Shown here: in pieces, positions 53,553-62,801 of the stretch
Layout of the letters: every line of letters begins with the position of its first letter
Numbering within the stretch: the stretch's first letter is position 1
Origin: an uncultured Lachnospiraceae bacterium
GTDB lineage: Bacteria > Bacillota > Clostridia > Lachnospirales > Lachnospiraceae
Direction: 5' to 3'
Assembly (NCBI GenBank): GCA_902785055.1
Contig: CACZXG010000011.1
Coordinates: 16,697 to 80,696 of the forward strand
DNA: 64,000 bases
Notes under the pieces: generated by a model
Seen by the model: the letters and a program-made list of their open reading frames with translations, nothing else
What the model was told of the DNA's origin: nothing
The model's database searches: none
Made by a program: the position numbers and the translations under genes

Positions 53553-55904
53553 ATGAAGAAAAATCCACTTAACAGCCGGTTCATCCGCGACCTGCGCGAT
53601 GACCTGGGAAAGTATGTGGTGATCGCTCTTTTGATGATCTTCACGATCGGCTTTGTATCGGGATTTCTGGTGGCTGACGGCAGCATGGTCAAGGCCTACG
53701 ATGAGAGCTTCACCAAATATAATGTCGAGGACGGAAACTTCCGCACTCAGAAGAAAATGAACAAGGCGCAGTGGAAATCCGTGGAGGGACTGGGCCTTTA
53801 TTTGTATGAGCTTTTTTACAGGGAATTCACGCTGGAGAACGGAAGCACGCTGCGCGTCTTTCAAAACAGAGACGGGGTGGACCTCGTATGCCTGATGGAG
53901 GGAGAGCTCCCGCAGAAGCCGGGGGAGATCGCTGTGGACAGGATGTACGCGGACAACAACGGGCTGAAAGTGGGCGACACGATCCGGACTGCGGCGGAAG
54001 ATAGTCAAGACACCTGGGTCATCACCGGTCTTGTGGCCCTTTCGGATTACAGCACCATGTTCTCCGACAACAACGACACGATGTTCGACGCGCTGAAGTT
54101 CGGTGTTGCGGTGTGCTCGCCGGAGGAATTCAGTCAGTATCCGGACAGCGCGCTCAATTACAACTATGCCTGGAAATATGTTGATCCGCCGAAGACGGAG
54201 GAAGAGGAGAATGACCGCGGCGAGGACCTGGTTAAGGATCTGAGCAAAGAAGTGAAACTGGAGAATTATGTCCCGAGGTACGCCAACCAGGCGATCCGTT
54301 TTACGGGCGAGGATATGGGCAGTGACCGGGCTATGATGGAGCTTCTTCTTTATATCATGATGGTGATCATTGCTTTTGTGTTCGGGGTGACCATCGGCAA
54401 CACGATCGCCCAGGAGGCACCTGTTATAGGGACGCTGCGCGCGATGGGATATACCAAAGGCGAGCTGATCCGGCACTATATGGCGATGCCGCTTCTGGTG
54501 ACTCTCATCAGCGCCGTGATCGGCAATATCCTGGGATATACCTATCTCAAGGATGTGTGCGCGAACATGTACTACAACAGTTACAGTCTGACCACCTATG
54601 TAACGATCTGGAACGCAGAGGCCTTCGTAAAGACGACGATCTTTCCGATCGTGATCATGGCAGTGGTGACATACAGTATTTTGCGGTGGAAGCTGGGGCT
54701 CACACCCTTGCAGTTCCTCAGAAGGCAGCTGCGCAGGAGGCAGATGAAGAGGGCTTTTCCGCTGAGTGCGAGGATTCCCTTTTTTGACAGGTTCCGGATC
54801 AGGGTAATTGCGCAGAATATTCCCAATTATCTGATCCTGCTGGTGGGGATCTTCTTTGCCAATATATTGCTGATATTCGGGCTGGCGCTGCCCAAGGCGC
54901 TGGACCACTATCAGGAGGAGGTGGAGAGGAGCCTTCTGGCGGAGCACCAGTACATCATGCAGATCCCTCTGGACGCGCTGGATGAGGACCACAAGCTTCA
55001 GAGTGCCCTGAAAATGATGCAGTTTGTGAGCGAGACAGAGACGGAGAATGAGACGGCGGAGAAATTCAGCGCCTACACGCTGCGGAGGCCTATCGATGCT
55101 CCATACAAGTCCGAGGATGTGATGATCTACGGCGCCGTCGCGGACAGCCGTTATATCAGGGGAGTTCCCGAGACGCCCGAAGGAGAGAACCCGCGGGTGC
55201 TGATCTCGTCGGCTTACTCGGAAAAATATGACATTTTTGCCGGGGATACGATCGAGCTGCAGGAGAAGTACGGCGCTGACCGCTACACCTTCAATGTGGC
55301 CGGGGTCTATGACTACGGGGCGTCGATCTGCGTGTTCATGGAGCAGAAGACGATGAATCAGTGTTTTGATCTTGGAAAGGACTACTTCTCGGGATATTTC
55401 TCGCAGACGCCCATTACGGATATCGACGGGAAATATATTGGCTCGGAGATCGATCTCGAGTCGCTGACCAAGGTCACGAGGCAGCTCTACATATCCATGG
55501 GGAGCATGATGTATCTGGTGGACTTTTTTGCGGTGGCGATCTTTATGGTGCTGATCTACATTCTGTCCAAGATCATCATCGAGAAGAACGCGCAGTCCAT
55601 CTCCATGGCCAAAATATTGGGCTATACGGGAAGTGAGATCGGGAAACTCTACATCCGATCCACTACGGTCGTTTACCTGCTGTGCTTTGTCGCGACGATC
55701 CCTGCAGTGACAGTACTGATCAGGTACCTGATGAAAGTGATGATCCGCCTTGAGATGACGGGCTGGATCGAGCTGTATGTGGGAAATATAGTCTACGCGG
55801 AAATGCTCGCGCTGGGCATCGGCGCTTATGCGGTGATCGCGGTCCTGGAGTACCGGAAGATCAGCAGGGTTCCGATGGATGAAGCGCTCAAGAACGCGGA
55901 GTGA
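53553..55904 (+). CDS. FtsX-type ABC permease with large extracellular domains
   Basis: The 783-residue permease has about eight membrane helices. The first (about 22-42) is followed by a large extracellular domain (about 45-260), three helices (about 268-385), a further helix (about 428-450), a second extracellular domain (about 455-645) and three C-terminal helices (about 650-775). This is a duplicated FtsX/MacB-type layout in which the complex moves or releases substrates at the outer face of the membrane instead of transporting across it. It starts 15 bp after the ATPase gene and its stop overlaps the region before the lipoprotein start. The partner is probably the heptad-repeat lipoprotein encoded next. 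Confidence 0.9.
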   Translation: MKKNPLNSRFIRDLRDDLGKYVVIALLMIFTIGFVSGFLVADGSMVKAYDESFTKYNVEDGNFRTQKKMNKAQWKSVEGLGLYLYELFYREFTLENGSTLRVFQNRDGVDLVCLMEGELPQKPGEIAVDRMYADNNGLKVGDTIRTAAEDSQDTWVITGLVALSDYSTMFSDNNDTMFDALKFGVAVCSPEEFSQYPDSALNYNYAWKYVDPPKTEEEENDRGEDLVKDLSKEVKLENYVPRYANQAIRFTGEDMGSDRAMMELLLYIMMVIIAFVFGVTIGNTIAQEAPVIGTLRAMGYTKGELIRHYMAMPLLVTLISAVIGNILGYTYLKDVCANMYYNSYSLTTYVTIWNAEAFVKTTIFPIVIMAVVTYSILRWKLGLTPLQFLRRQLRRRQMKRAFPLSARIPFFDRFRIRVIAQNIPNYLILLVGIFFANILLIFGLALPKALDHYQEEVERSLLAEHQYIMQIPLDALDEDHKLQSALKMMQFVSETETENETAEKFSAYTLRRPIDAPYKSEDVMIYGAVADSRYIRGVPETPEGENPRVLISSAYSEKYDIFAGDTIELQEKYGADRYTFNVAGVYDYGASICVFMEQKTMNQCFDLGKDYFSGYFSQTPITDIDGKYIGSEIDLESLTKVTRQLYISMGSMMYLVDFFAVAIFMVLIYILSKIIIEKNAQSISMAKILGYTGSEIGKLYIRSTTVVYLLCFVATIPAVTVLIRYLMKVMIRLEMTGWIELYVGNIVYAEMLALGIGAYAVIAVLEYRKISRVPMDEALKNAE

Positions 55905-55933
55905 TGATCGAAGCCGGAAAGGACAGGCACAGA

Positions 55934-58159
55934 ATGAGAAAGAACTACAAGTGGTGCAAAATATTGATCTCAGCGGTTCTCTGCCCGGCTCTGGTACTGG
56001 GTATGGCGGCCTGCGGAACAAACAATGGCAATGCGGTAAGCGGAACATCAGCCGTTGGAGACACGGGCGCGGAGCAAAATGGACCGGCCGGGGAGAAGGC
56101 GGAGGAAGTCGTCTTCAGGCCGCCTGTCGACACGCCTTTTGTTACGCCGGGAGAGAAGGATGAGAGCGTCTATGTCAAGGCGGACGCTTCGGGCAGGCCC
56201 ACAGAAAAGACTGTGGAAGTCGTGCTCAAAAAGATCGAGGGGGCTGACCCCATCGAGGACCGGTCCAACCTGAGAGAGATCAAGAATACTGAGGGAAACG
56301 AGGAATATTCTGAGGCCGGTGAAGGACGGTATCTGTGGCAGAATAACGGCGAGGATATTCATTACAAGGGTAAGTCCGATGAAGAACTGCCGGTGAACGT
56401 ACGAATAACCTACTATCTGGAGGGACAGGAGGTTTCTGCGGAGCAGATAGCGGGGAAGACCGGCAAGGTGAAGATCCGTTTCGACTACGAGAACAGCACG
56501 AACGTGCCCTTTATGGTGCTGTCGGCAGCTATGCTTCCGGCGGATGTGTTCAGTGATGTAGATGTCACAAACGGCCGGGTGATGGACCTGGGCGACCAGA
56601 AAGCGGTGATCGGATTCGCTTTTCCGGGACTCATGGACACCCTCAAACTCGTAGATTACGAGCCCACGGAGAAGATCGAGCTGCCCGAGTATGTGGAGAT
56701 CGAGGCCCGGGCGGAGGACTTTGCGCTGGATTTCACAGCCTCTGTGGTGAGCACGGGGCTCTTTGAGGAACTGGAGGACAAGGACCTGGAGGACCTGGAC
56801 AAACTCCCGGAGGACATGGAGGAGTTGACGGACGCCTCCACTGAGATCAGGGACGCCGCGCAGGAGCTGGCGGACGGGGGCTCAGAGTTCGGGGATTACC
56901 TGAGTCAGTATTTTGACGGGCTTTCGCAGCTGAGCGAGGGAACAGACAGCCTTGATCAGGGGCTGACACTTCTGAGCCAAAATATCTCGAAGATCTCAGA
57001 AGGATCGAAGAGCCTGCAGGAGGGACTCTCGCAGGTAGACCAGTCCCTTGCGAAGGTCGACCTGTCTTCGCTTTCGTCCCCGGAGAGCAGGGAGGCCTCA
57101 GAAGCCGCGCAGGCGGCATTTGTGTCATTAGGACAAAGCAGCGCCGAACTGAAGGAGAAGCTTGGGGGCATAGGGACCGAACTGGAGACGATCCGGACCT
57201 TTACGGAGGATGTCAACACCTATATAGGGCAGGTGCAGGTCCTTCAAAATGCGGTCGAAGAGAGCCCGGCGCCGGACCTGGCGGCAGCAGATCTGGAGAA
57301 CGGATGGACAGAAAGTCTCAACGCGGAAGCGTCCGGCCAGGCCGGGGAAAAGGCAGCAGATGTTCGCGATTCTATAATAGAAATTGTGGAAAGCAGCAGT
57401 TTTCCGGACGATTTGGGACTCACGGACGAGCAGAAGACGAAGATCATCAATCAGATCGTGGAATCAATAAATGAAAACACGAATGTGGAGGATACAGAGA
57501 TCTCCCTGGACGCGGCTTTTGGGGAGATCAGGGACGGGATCCAGAAGGATGCGGAAGGAAACCGGAATACACTAAGAGACGCGTCCGCGCAGATCGTCGA
57601 GCCGGCGGTACCCGCTCTGGAGGCGCTGAGCCCTGAAAAAATGGAAGAGATCGCACAGATCACAGCGAATATGGAACAGTCTTTGGCGGTGATCGGCGCA
57701 TATGCGGAAGGAGTGTCATCCCTTACGGGTGCTCTTACTGAGCTTTCTTCAGCGCTCACGCAGCTCAAGGCAGGAGTCTCTGAACTGTCCGGAGGCAGCG
57801 CGAAACTGTCAGAGGGCCTTGGAGTCTTCGAAAAAGCGCTCGCCACAGCTTCGGAGGGCTCAGCGCAGCTCGCCTCAGCGATGAAAACGGTGTCCTCGGC
57901 GGGAGGCGAGCTCGGCAGCGTATACGGGCAGCTGGTGGACGGCATGAACGAATTCGCGGACGGCATTGCGGAGTTTGACGAGGAAGGCATCCGGAGCCTC
58001 GCGGAGCTGGCGGGTCCGGAGTACAAGGATGTGATCAGGGGCATCAGGGCTGCCAGAGACGCGGAACACAGCTACACGAACTTCTCGGGAATCTGCGACG
58101 GGCAGAAGGGAAGTGTGAGGTTTATCATCGAGACAAAAGAGATCAATAACGACAAATAA
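55934..58159 (+). CDS. Lipoprotein with YhgE/Pip-type heptad repeats
   Basis: This 741-residue surface lipoprotein has its lipidated cysteine at C27 (GMAAC). After a beta-rich domain (about 55-290) come two blocks of heptads of the L-x-x-G type (about 320-400 and 600-680; e.g. LSQLSEGTDSLDQGLTLLSQ and LSGGSAKLSEGLGVFEKAL), the signature of YhgE/Pip phage-infection-protein and type VII-linked proteins. Unlike YhgE it has no C-terminal membrane helices; the membrane part may be supplied by the adjacent permease. The start at 55934 gives a proper signal peptide with AAAGGAC upstream; earlier in-frame starts at 55901/55904 overlap the permease stop. The function is unknown. Confidence 0.78.
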   Translation: MRKNYKWCKILISAVLCPALVLGMAACGTNNGNAVSGTSAVGDTGAEQNGPAGEKAEEVVFRPPVDTPFVTPGEKDESVYVKADASGRPTEKTVEVVLKKIEGADPIEDRSNLREIKNTEGNEEYSEAGEGRYLWQNNGEDIHYKGKSDEELPVNVRITYYLEGQEVSAEQIAGKTGKVKIRFDYENSTNVPFMVLSAAMLPADVFSDVDVTNGRVMDLGDQKAVIGFAFPGLMDTLKLVDYEPTEKIELPEYVEIEARAEDFALDFTASVVSTGLFEELEDKDLEDLDKLPEDMEELTDASTEIRDAAQELADGGSEFGDYLSQYFDGLSQLSEGTDSLDQGLTLLSQNISKISEGSKSLQEGLSQVDQSLAKVDLSSLSSPESREASEAAQAAFVSLGQSSAELKEKLGGIGTELETIRTFTEDVNTYIGQVQVLQNAVEESPAPDLAAADLENGWTESLNAEASGQAGEKAADVRDSIIEIVESSSFPDDLGLTDEQKTKIINQIVESINENTNVEDTEISLDAAFGEIRDGIQKDAEGNRNTLRDASAQIVEPAVPALEALSPEKMEEIAQITANMEQSLAVIGAYAEGVSSLTGALTELSSALTQLKAGVSELSGGSAKLSEGLGVFEKALATASEGSAQLASAMKTVSSAGGELGSVYGQLVDGMNEFADGIAEFDEEGIRSLAELAGPEYKDVIRGIRAARDAEHSYTNFSGICDGQKGSVRFIIETKEINNDK

Positions 58160-58198
58160 TTTTTAGACAAAATTCACAAACTGGCAATCGAATTCTTG

Positions 58199-58248
58199 GA
58201 ACTGCATGCTATAATCTAATCTTAGCATGCAGTTCTTTGCGCTTTTTT
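58199..58248 (+). terminator. 13-bp inverted repeat with U-tract (terminator-like)
   Basis: GAACTGCATGCTA (58199-58211) pairs perfectly with TAGCATGCAGTTC (58223-58235); CTTTGCGC and six T follow. The loop contains an extended -10 (TGC-TATAAT), so it could also hold a promoter for the next gene. Confidence 0.65.
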
Positions 58249-58308
58249 GGCAGAGAGGCGGACAGATTTGTGTACGCGGCATGTAATCACAGAGTATAAG
58301 AATCAGAG

Positions 58309-60744
58309 GTGATTAAAATAGAACAGATAGGACTGGAGATGTCTGAGGTCAGGGAACTGACCGCCAAGGGCAAGGTCAACGTGCAGATCGACCGGACCGC
58401 GAAGACGACCAAAGACATCATCAAAGAAAACGTATTTACTTATTTCAACCTGATCTTTCTGATCATCAGTCTTCTGCTGATCCTGGCGGGGGCTTTCAAC
58501 AGCCTTACTTTCCTGCCGGTGATCATAGCGAATACACTGATCGGTATTTTTCAGGAACTTCACGCCAAGAAGGTATTGGACGGCCTGAGCATCCTGCATG
58601 AGCCTAACGCTATAGCGATCCGAGACGGATCCCGCACCAAGGTGCCGATCGACAAACTGGTGCTGGGAGATGTGATCGTCTTAAGAGCGGGCAACCAGAT
58701 CCCGGCGGACGCGGAGATCGTAAGCGGAGAAGCTGCCATCAATGAGGCGCTCCTCACCGGTGAAGCGGACGAGATCGTCAAGGGACCCGGAGATGAGCTG
58801 ATGTCCGGAAGTTTCGTGGCTTCCGGGGAGTGTATGGCAAGACTCACCAGGGTCGGACAGGACTCCTATATATCCAAACTGATGCTGAAGGCGCGCAAGA
58901 TGCCCACAGGCGAGCAGTCGGAAATGGTGCGGTCCATCAACAGGATCGTCATCGCGGCGGGCATCATGATCATTCCTATCGGCGTAACTCTGTTCGTGCA
59001 GGGCTATGTCATGCAGGGAAACAGTTTCAGCGAGAGCGTGGTGAGTATGGTCGCCGCGGTCATCGGCATGATCCCGGAGGGTCTGTATCTGCTGGTCAGT
59101 GTGACACTGGCGACGAGTTCGGTCCTGCTGGCAAGGCGCAAGGTCATGCTGCACGACATGAAGAGTATTGAGACGCTGGCAAGGGTCGACACGCTCTGCG
59201 TGGATAAGACCGGCACAGTCACGGACAACAGCATGCTGGTGGCAGACGCGGTTCCGGCCCAGAGGCTTACCGATGACCAGCTCCGGCGCTACAAGGGGAT
59301 TGTGGGGGAATACCTTATGGTGCTCCCGGACGACAATATAACCATGAAGGCCATGCGGGAGTACTTCCGCGGCAGAGGGAACCGGCAGGCGCTGTCTTTC
59401 TTCCCCTTCAGTTCCAAGCACAAATACAGCAGTGTGCAGTTCACGGACTCCACTTATGTCCTGGGAGCGCCTGAATTTGTGCTCTGTGAGGACTTTGACA
59501 AATACAGCGACGTGGTGGATGAATTCGCGTCGAAGGGACTTCGCGTCCTTGTTTTCGGAAGATACATGGGAGACGGTACAGGAGCGGGCAGCACGGTCAG
59601 AAGATCGCTGCCGGTGCCTAAGAACGGCCTGTACGGTATGAAGGTCGAGCCGATCTTCTTCATTCTCCTGCAGAACCCGCTGCGGGAGAACGCGCAGAAG
59701 ATCTTCGGCTATTTTGCCAGGCAGGGCGTAAACGTGCGCGTCATATCGGGAGATAACCCGCTGACTGTGTCGGAAGTGGCCAGACAGGCGGGCATCGAGA
59801 ACTCGGAGAGTTATGTAGACGCATCCTGGCTCGGAAATGACGAGGAAATTGCCGAGGCTGTACGTAAATATACAGTGTTTGGGAGAGTTACACCCGATCA
59901 GAAGCAGAAGATCGTAAAGGCTCTGCAGGCAGAGGGACACACGGTCGCCATGACGGGAGACGGTGTCAACGATATCCTCGCGATGAAGAGCGCGGACTGC
60001 AGCATCGCCATGGCGGCAGGTTCCGACGCGGCTGTACAGGCGGCTCAGGTGGTCCTTCTGGACTCCGATTTCGCTCATATGCCGCAGATCGTAAATGAGG
60101 GACGCAGGATCATCAACAACGTGGAGCGCTCAGCGACGCTGTTCCTGGTCAAGAATATTTTCTCCCTGCTGCTTTCTGTGTTCTCGATCATCAACGTACT
60201 GGTCTATCCCCTGCAGCCCTCGCAGATCTCACTGATCAGTATGTTCAACATCGGAATCCCGGCCTTTTTCCTGGCAATGGAGGCCAACCACCGCAGGATC
60301 GAGGGAAACTTCCTGAGGAAAGTGGTCTTCAACGCGATGCCTGCCGCTCTGACGGATTTCTTTGCCATTGCGGCGCTGGTGGTGTTCGGAAGCACTTTTA
60401 ATGTGGCGGAAGTGGACATCTCTGTCGCAGCTACATTCCTGCTGGCTATCGTCGGATTCATGATCCTGTTCCGGATCAGCACACCGCTCAACAAGTACCG
60501 CTGGGCGGTCATACTGGGGTGCATTGCCGGACTTTGCTTTTTTGCATATTTCTTCAACTGGCTGTTCTCGATCAGGCATATATCGACTGAATGCATCATG
60601 CTGTTCGTCCTGTTTGCCATCGCAACAGAGCCCGCAATGCGCTATTTGGGCAGGCTCTTTGATATCCTGGAGCTGAAGATTGAAGAAATGACTGACAGAT
60701 ACAGACGCGGAGGACAAGAAGATGAGTACTCTTTCGAAGAGTGA
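58309..60744 (+). CDS. P-type cation-transporting ATPase
   Basis: The 811-residue E1-E2 ATPase has an actuator loop LLTGEAD (about 147-153), phosphorylation site DKTGTVTDN (Asp about 298), hinge motif TGDGVND (about 549) and ten predicted helices. It is of the type found in Firmicutes for divalent cations (Ca/Mn/Mg exporters), without heavy-metal CxxC domains. Ion specificity cannot be fixed. The start is a GTG at 58309 without a good upstream ribosome binding site; AGAGGTGA overlaps it. ATG 58339 has AGGA upstream but would remove IGLEM, which fits the conserved G-L-x-x-x-E-V opening. It overlaps the lipid kinase gene by 23 bp. Confidence 0.88.
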   Translation: MIKIEQIGLEMSEVRELTAKGKVNVQIDRTAKTTKDIIKENVFTYFNLIFLIISLLLILAGAFNSLTFLPVIIANTLIGIFQELHAKKVLDGLSILHEPNAIAIRDGSRTKVPIDKLVLGDVIVLRAGNQIPADAEIVSGEAAINEALLTGEADEIVKGPGDELMSGSFVASGECMARLTRVGQDSYISKLMLKARKMPTGEQSEMVRSINRIVIAAGIMIIPIGVTLFVQGYVMQGNSFSESVVSMVAAVIGMIPEGLYLLVSVTLATSSVLLARRKVMLHDMKSIETLARVDTLCVDKTGTVTDNSMLVADAVPAQRLTDDQLRRYKGIVGEYLMVLPDDNITMKAMREYFRGRGNRQALSFFPFSSKHKYSSVQFTDSTYVLGAPEFVLCEDFDKYSDVVDEFASKGLRVLVFGRYMGDGTGAGSTVRRSLPVPKNGLYGMKVEPIFFILLQNPLRENAQKIFGYFARQGVNVRVISGDNPLTVSEVARQAGIENSESYVDASWLGNDEEIAEAVRKYTVFGRVTPDQKQKIVKALQAEGHTVAMTGDGVNDILAMKSADCSIAMAAGSDAAVQAAQVVLLDSDFAHMPQIVNEGRRIINNVERSATLFLVKNIFSLLLSVFSIINVLVYPLQPSQISLISMFNIGIPAFFLAMEANHRRIEGNFLRKVVFNAMPAALTDFFAIAALVVFGSTFNVAEVDISVAATFLLAIVGFMILFRISTPLNKYRWAVILGCIAGLCFFAYFFNWLFSIRHISTECIMLFVLFAIATEPAMRYLGRLFDILELKIEEMTDRYRRGGQEDEYSFEE

Positions 60745-61711
60745 TAAGAGCGGAGCCGCGAACTTCGGAAACGACGGTTCCTGGAAAAAGGTACTCTTTA
60801 TATTCAACCCGGTGTCGGGAAAATCTCAGATCCGGACGGACCTGGTGGACATCCTGGAGATCTTATCGAAGAGGGATTACGTGGTCACCTGCTATCCCAC
60901 AAGATGCAGAGGAGATGCCAGGAACATGGTGAGGACCAGGAAGGAAGACTATTTATATGTGATCTGCGCGGGAGGGGACGGCACCCTCGACGAAGTGGTC
61001 AGCGGAATGATGGAGCATCCCGAAAAGCCCTTCGTACCTATCGGATACATACCCTCGGGGACGACCAATGATTTCGCGGCGAGCCTGGGGATCCCTTCGG
61101 ACATGAAGGCAGCTGCCAGGGTAGCCGCCTACGGGAAACCTTATGAGTGCGATCTGGGGCTCTTTAACAAAAAGACCTATTTCACTTACGTGGCGGCTTT
61201 CGGTATCTTTACGGAGACCTCCTACCAGACTCCTCAGGATCTCAAGAACCAGCTGGGCCATCTGGCCTATGTCCTGCAGGGAATGATGGATCTGGGCAAG
61301 GCCCGCACCTACCATTTCCATGTGGAGTCTGAAGAGTTCTCGATGACAGACAATTTTGTCTTCGGAATGATCACTAATTCCAAGTCCGTTGGGGGATTCC
61401 CTGACATCACCGGGAGCGAGGTTGATATGAATGACGGCCTCTTTGAGGTGACGCTGATCAAGATGCCCACCAACATCCTTGAGCTTAATGATATCCTGCA
61501 GTATATCAGCCACCTGACAGATGTCTCGGACATGGTCTACCGGTTCAAAACATCGCATCTTGTACTTGAGTCGGACGAGCCGGTCAACTGGACGAGAGAC
61601 GGGGAGTACGGCGGCTCCTATAAAAGAGTGGAGATCGACAATCTTCACCGGGCAATGAAGATCATAGCTCCCGGAGAGTTCAATATGGCAGGGGTCCCTG
61701 ACCCCCAGTAA
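60722..61711 (+). CDS. Diacylglycerol/lipid kinase (DgkB/YegS family)
   Basis: ATP-dependent phosphorylation of a lipid, probably diacylglycerol recycled from lipoteichoic acid synthesis. FIFNPVSGKS (about 27-36) is the nucleotide-binding opening, AGGDGTLDEV (about 83-92) is the GGDGT catalytic motif, and IPSGTTNDFAASLGI (about 111-125) is the diagnostic G-T-x-N-D-F segment. The C-terminal beta-sandwich is complete, with DGLFEV near 240. At 329 residues it has normal length. Overlap with the P-type ATPase shows coupled expression. Confidence 0.92.
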   Translation: MSTLSKSDKSGAANFGNDGSWKKVLFIFNPVSGKSQIRTDLVDILEILSKRDYVVTCYPTRCRGDARNMVRTRKEDYLYVICAGGDGTLDEVVSGMMEHPEKPFVPIGYIPSGTTNDFAASLGIPSDMKAAARVAAYGKPYECDLGLFNKKTYFTYVAAFGIFTETSYQTPQDLKNQLGHLAYVLQGMMDLGKARTYHFHVESEEFSMTDNFVFGMITNSKSVGGFPDITGSEVDMNDGLFEVTLIKMPTNILELNDILQYISHLTDVSDMVYRFKTSHLVLESDEPVNWTRDGEYGGSYKRVEIDNLHRAMKIIAPGEFNMAGVPDPQ

Positions 61712-61739
61712 GGATGATAAACAGCGAGGAGACAGCAGT

Positions 61740-62012
61740 ATGGAGAACAATACGCCGGCATTTGAAAGCGGAGAATATGTGACCTTTCATGTCACAGCGA
61801 GGGACGGAAGAGATGTGGAAATGGCGGTAGTGGACGAGTTCGATATCGAGAACCGGCACTATGTCGTCAGCTGCGTGGTGGAGAACGATGAGATACAGAC
61901 AGACGGACAGTTCATCTACAGGTGCCATGTCCAGGGGGATGACTTCACAGTGGAACCCATATCCGATCCCAAGGAGTTCGAGTGGATCTCACGGGCGTAT
62001 TTGAAATTGTAA
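61740..62012 (+). CDS. DUF1292 family protein
   Basis: This 90-residue acidic soluble protein has the DUF1292 layout: VTFHVTARDGRDVEMAVVDEFD, a central beta-rich N-R-H-Y-V-V segment, and a C-terminal I-S-D-P-(K/E)-E-(F/W)-E-W-I. The family is common in Firmicutes, often beside yqgF/ruvX, and its function is not established. GAGGAG lies 8 bp before the ATG. It follows the lipid kinase by 28 bp and probably ends the operon. Confidence 0.85.
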   Translation: MENNTPAFESGEYVTFHVTARDGRDVEMAVVDEFDIENRHYVVSCVVENDEIQTDGQFIYRCHVQGDDFTVEPISDPKEFEWISRAYLKL

Positions 62013-62042
62013 TCGCTGTTCTGAATAAAATGTTCATAGGAT

Positions 62043-62071
62043 TTTACACAAAATTCACAAATCGGTAATGT
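62043..62071 (+). promoter_or_regulatory. Promoter of the acidic calcium-loop protein
   Basis: TTTACA (62043-62048), a 17-bp spacer and TAATGT (62066-62071) lie about 75 bp before the start codon. Confidence 0.6.
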
Positions 62072-62145
62072 GCATTTCTCAAAAGGAGTGTACAATTACA
62101 AATACAAGGGCACTGTTAACAGATTTGAATATGGAGGAACGGATT

Positions 62146-62640
62146 ATGAGACTTTTTGGAAAACTGATCGTAGCAGCAGTCACTGCGGCAGCAGCGGCAG
62201 GCGCAGCGTATTATCTGAAGAAACGCGCTGATGATGACGCGTATGATATTGATGAGTTTGACGAGGACTTCGAAGACGAAGATACTTTTGAGGACGAGGT
62301 TGAAGCGCCCGCTGCAGAGGATGCAGAGCCTGCGGAAGAGGCAGAGGCAGCTGAGCCCGCTGAAGAAGGAGAGGTCGTAAAGAGCGAGATCGCCGAAGAG
62401 GACAAGGTTGTCCTCGGCCAGGGAGTGGAGACTACGGACCTTGACGGAGACGGAAAGGACGATGCGGTCTATGTAGATCTTGATAAAGACGGCAAGATCG
62501 ATGCAGTGGCTGTCGATACGGATGATGACGGAAAGGCGGACAAGGTCCTGATTGATACCGACGGAGACGGTGTCTGTGATACCGTGATCTCGACAGAGGA
62601 GACAGGGAAGGAAGCTGCTGAGGAGAAGACAGAGCAGTAA
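62146..62640 (+). CDS. Membrane-anchored acidic protein with calcium-loop (EF-hand-like) repeats
   Basis: This 164-residue protein starts with a membrane anchor (about 6-23, LIVAAVTAAAAAGAAYYL). An extremely acidic Asp/Glu/Ala linker (about 30-85) and four consecutive D-x-D-x-(D)-G-x-x-D units follow (DLDGDGKDD, DLDKDGKID, DTDDDGKAD, DTDGDGVCD; about 104-150), spaced 14-15 residues apart. Such loops bind Ca2+ in thrombospondin type-3, dockerin and EF-hand proteins. GGAGGAA precedes the ATG at 62146. It is monocistronic with a promoter and terminator. The function is unknown. Confidence 0.75.
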   Translation: MRLFGKLIVAAVTAAAAAGAAYYLKKRADDDAYDIDEFDEDFEDEDTFEDEVEAPAAEDAEPAEEAEAAEPAEEGEVVKSEIAEEDKVVLGQGVETTDLDGDGKDDAVYVDLDKDGKIDAVAVDTDDDGKADKVLIDTDGDGVCDTVISTEETGKEAAEEKTEQ

Positions 62641-62658
62641 GACCGGTTTACGGAAGTG

Positions 62659-62698
62659 ACGGATGAAGACCCGGGCGGGTTTTCATCCGTTTTTTTTT
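62659..62698 (+). terminator. Intrinsic terminator
   Basis: ACGGATGAA-g-ACCCG pairs with CGGGT-t-TTCATCCGT (62659-62690), followed by eight T. Confidence 0.93.
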
Positions 62699-62801
62699 AT
62701 GCTGTCTTTCGGGGGCATCTGTGCAAATAATCCAAAGAGGCAGGCGGGAGTATGGTATAATTAAATATACAGTTATGTATGTGAGCAAGGAGGGTATGGT
62801 T

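Noticed and set aside
53202-56048. Minus-strand open frame of 948 codons
   Set aside because: It is antisense to the ABC ATPase and permease, is His/Arg-rich and has no recognisable motif. The plus-strand genes are unambiguous.
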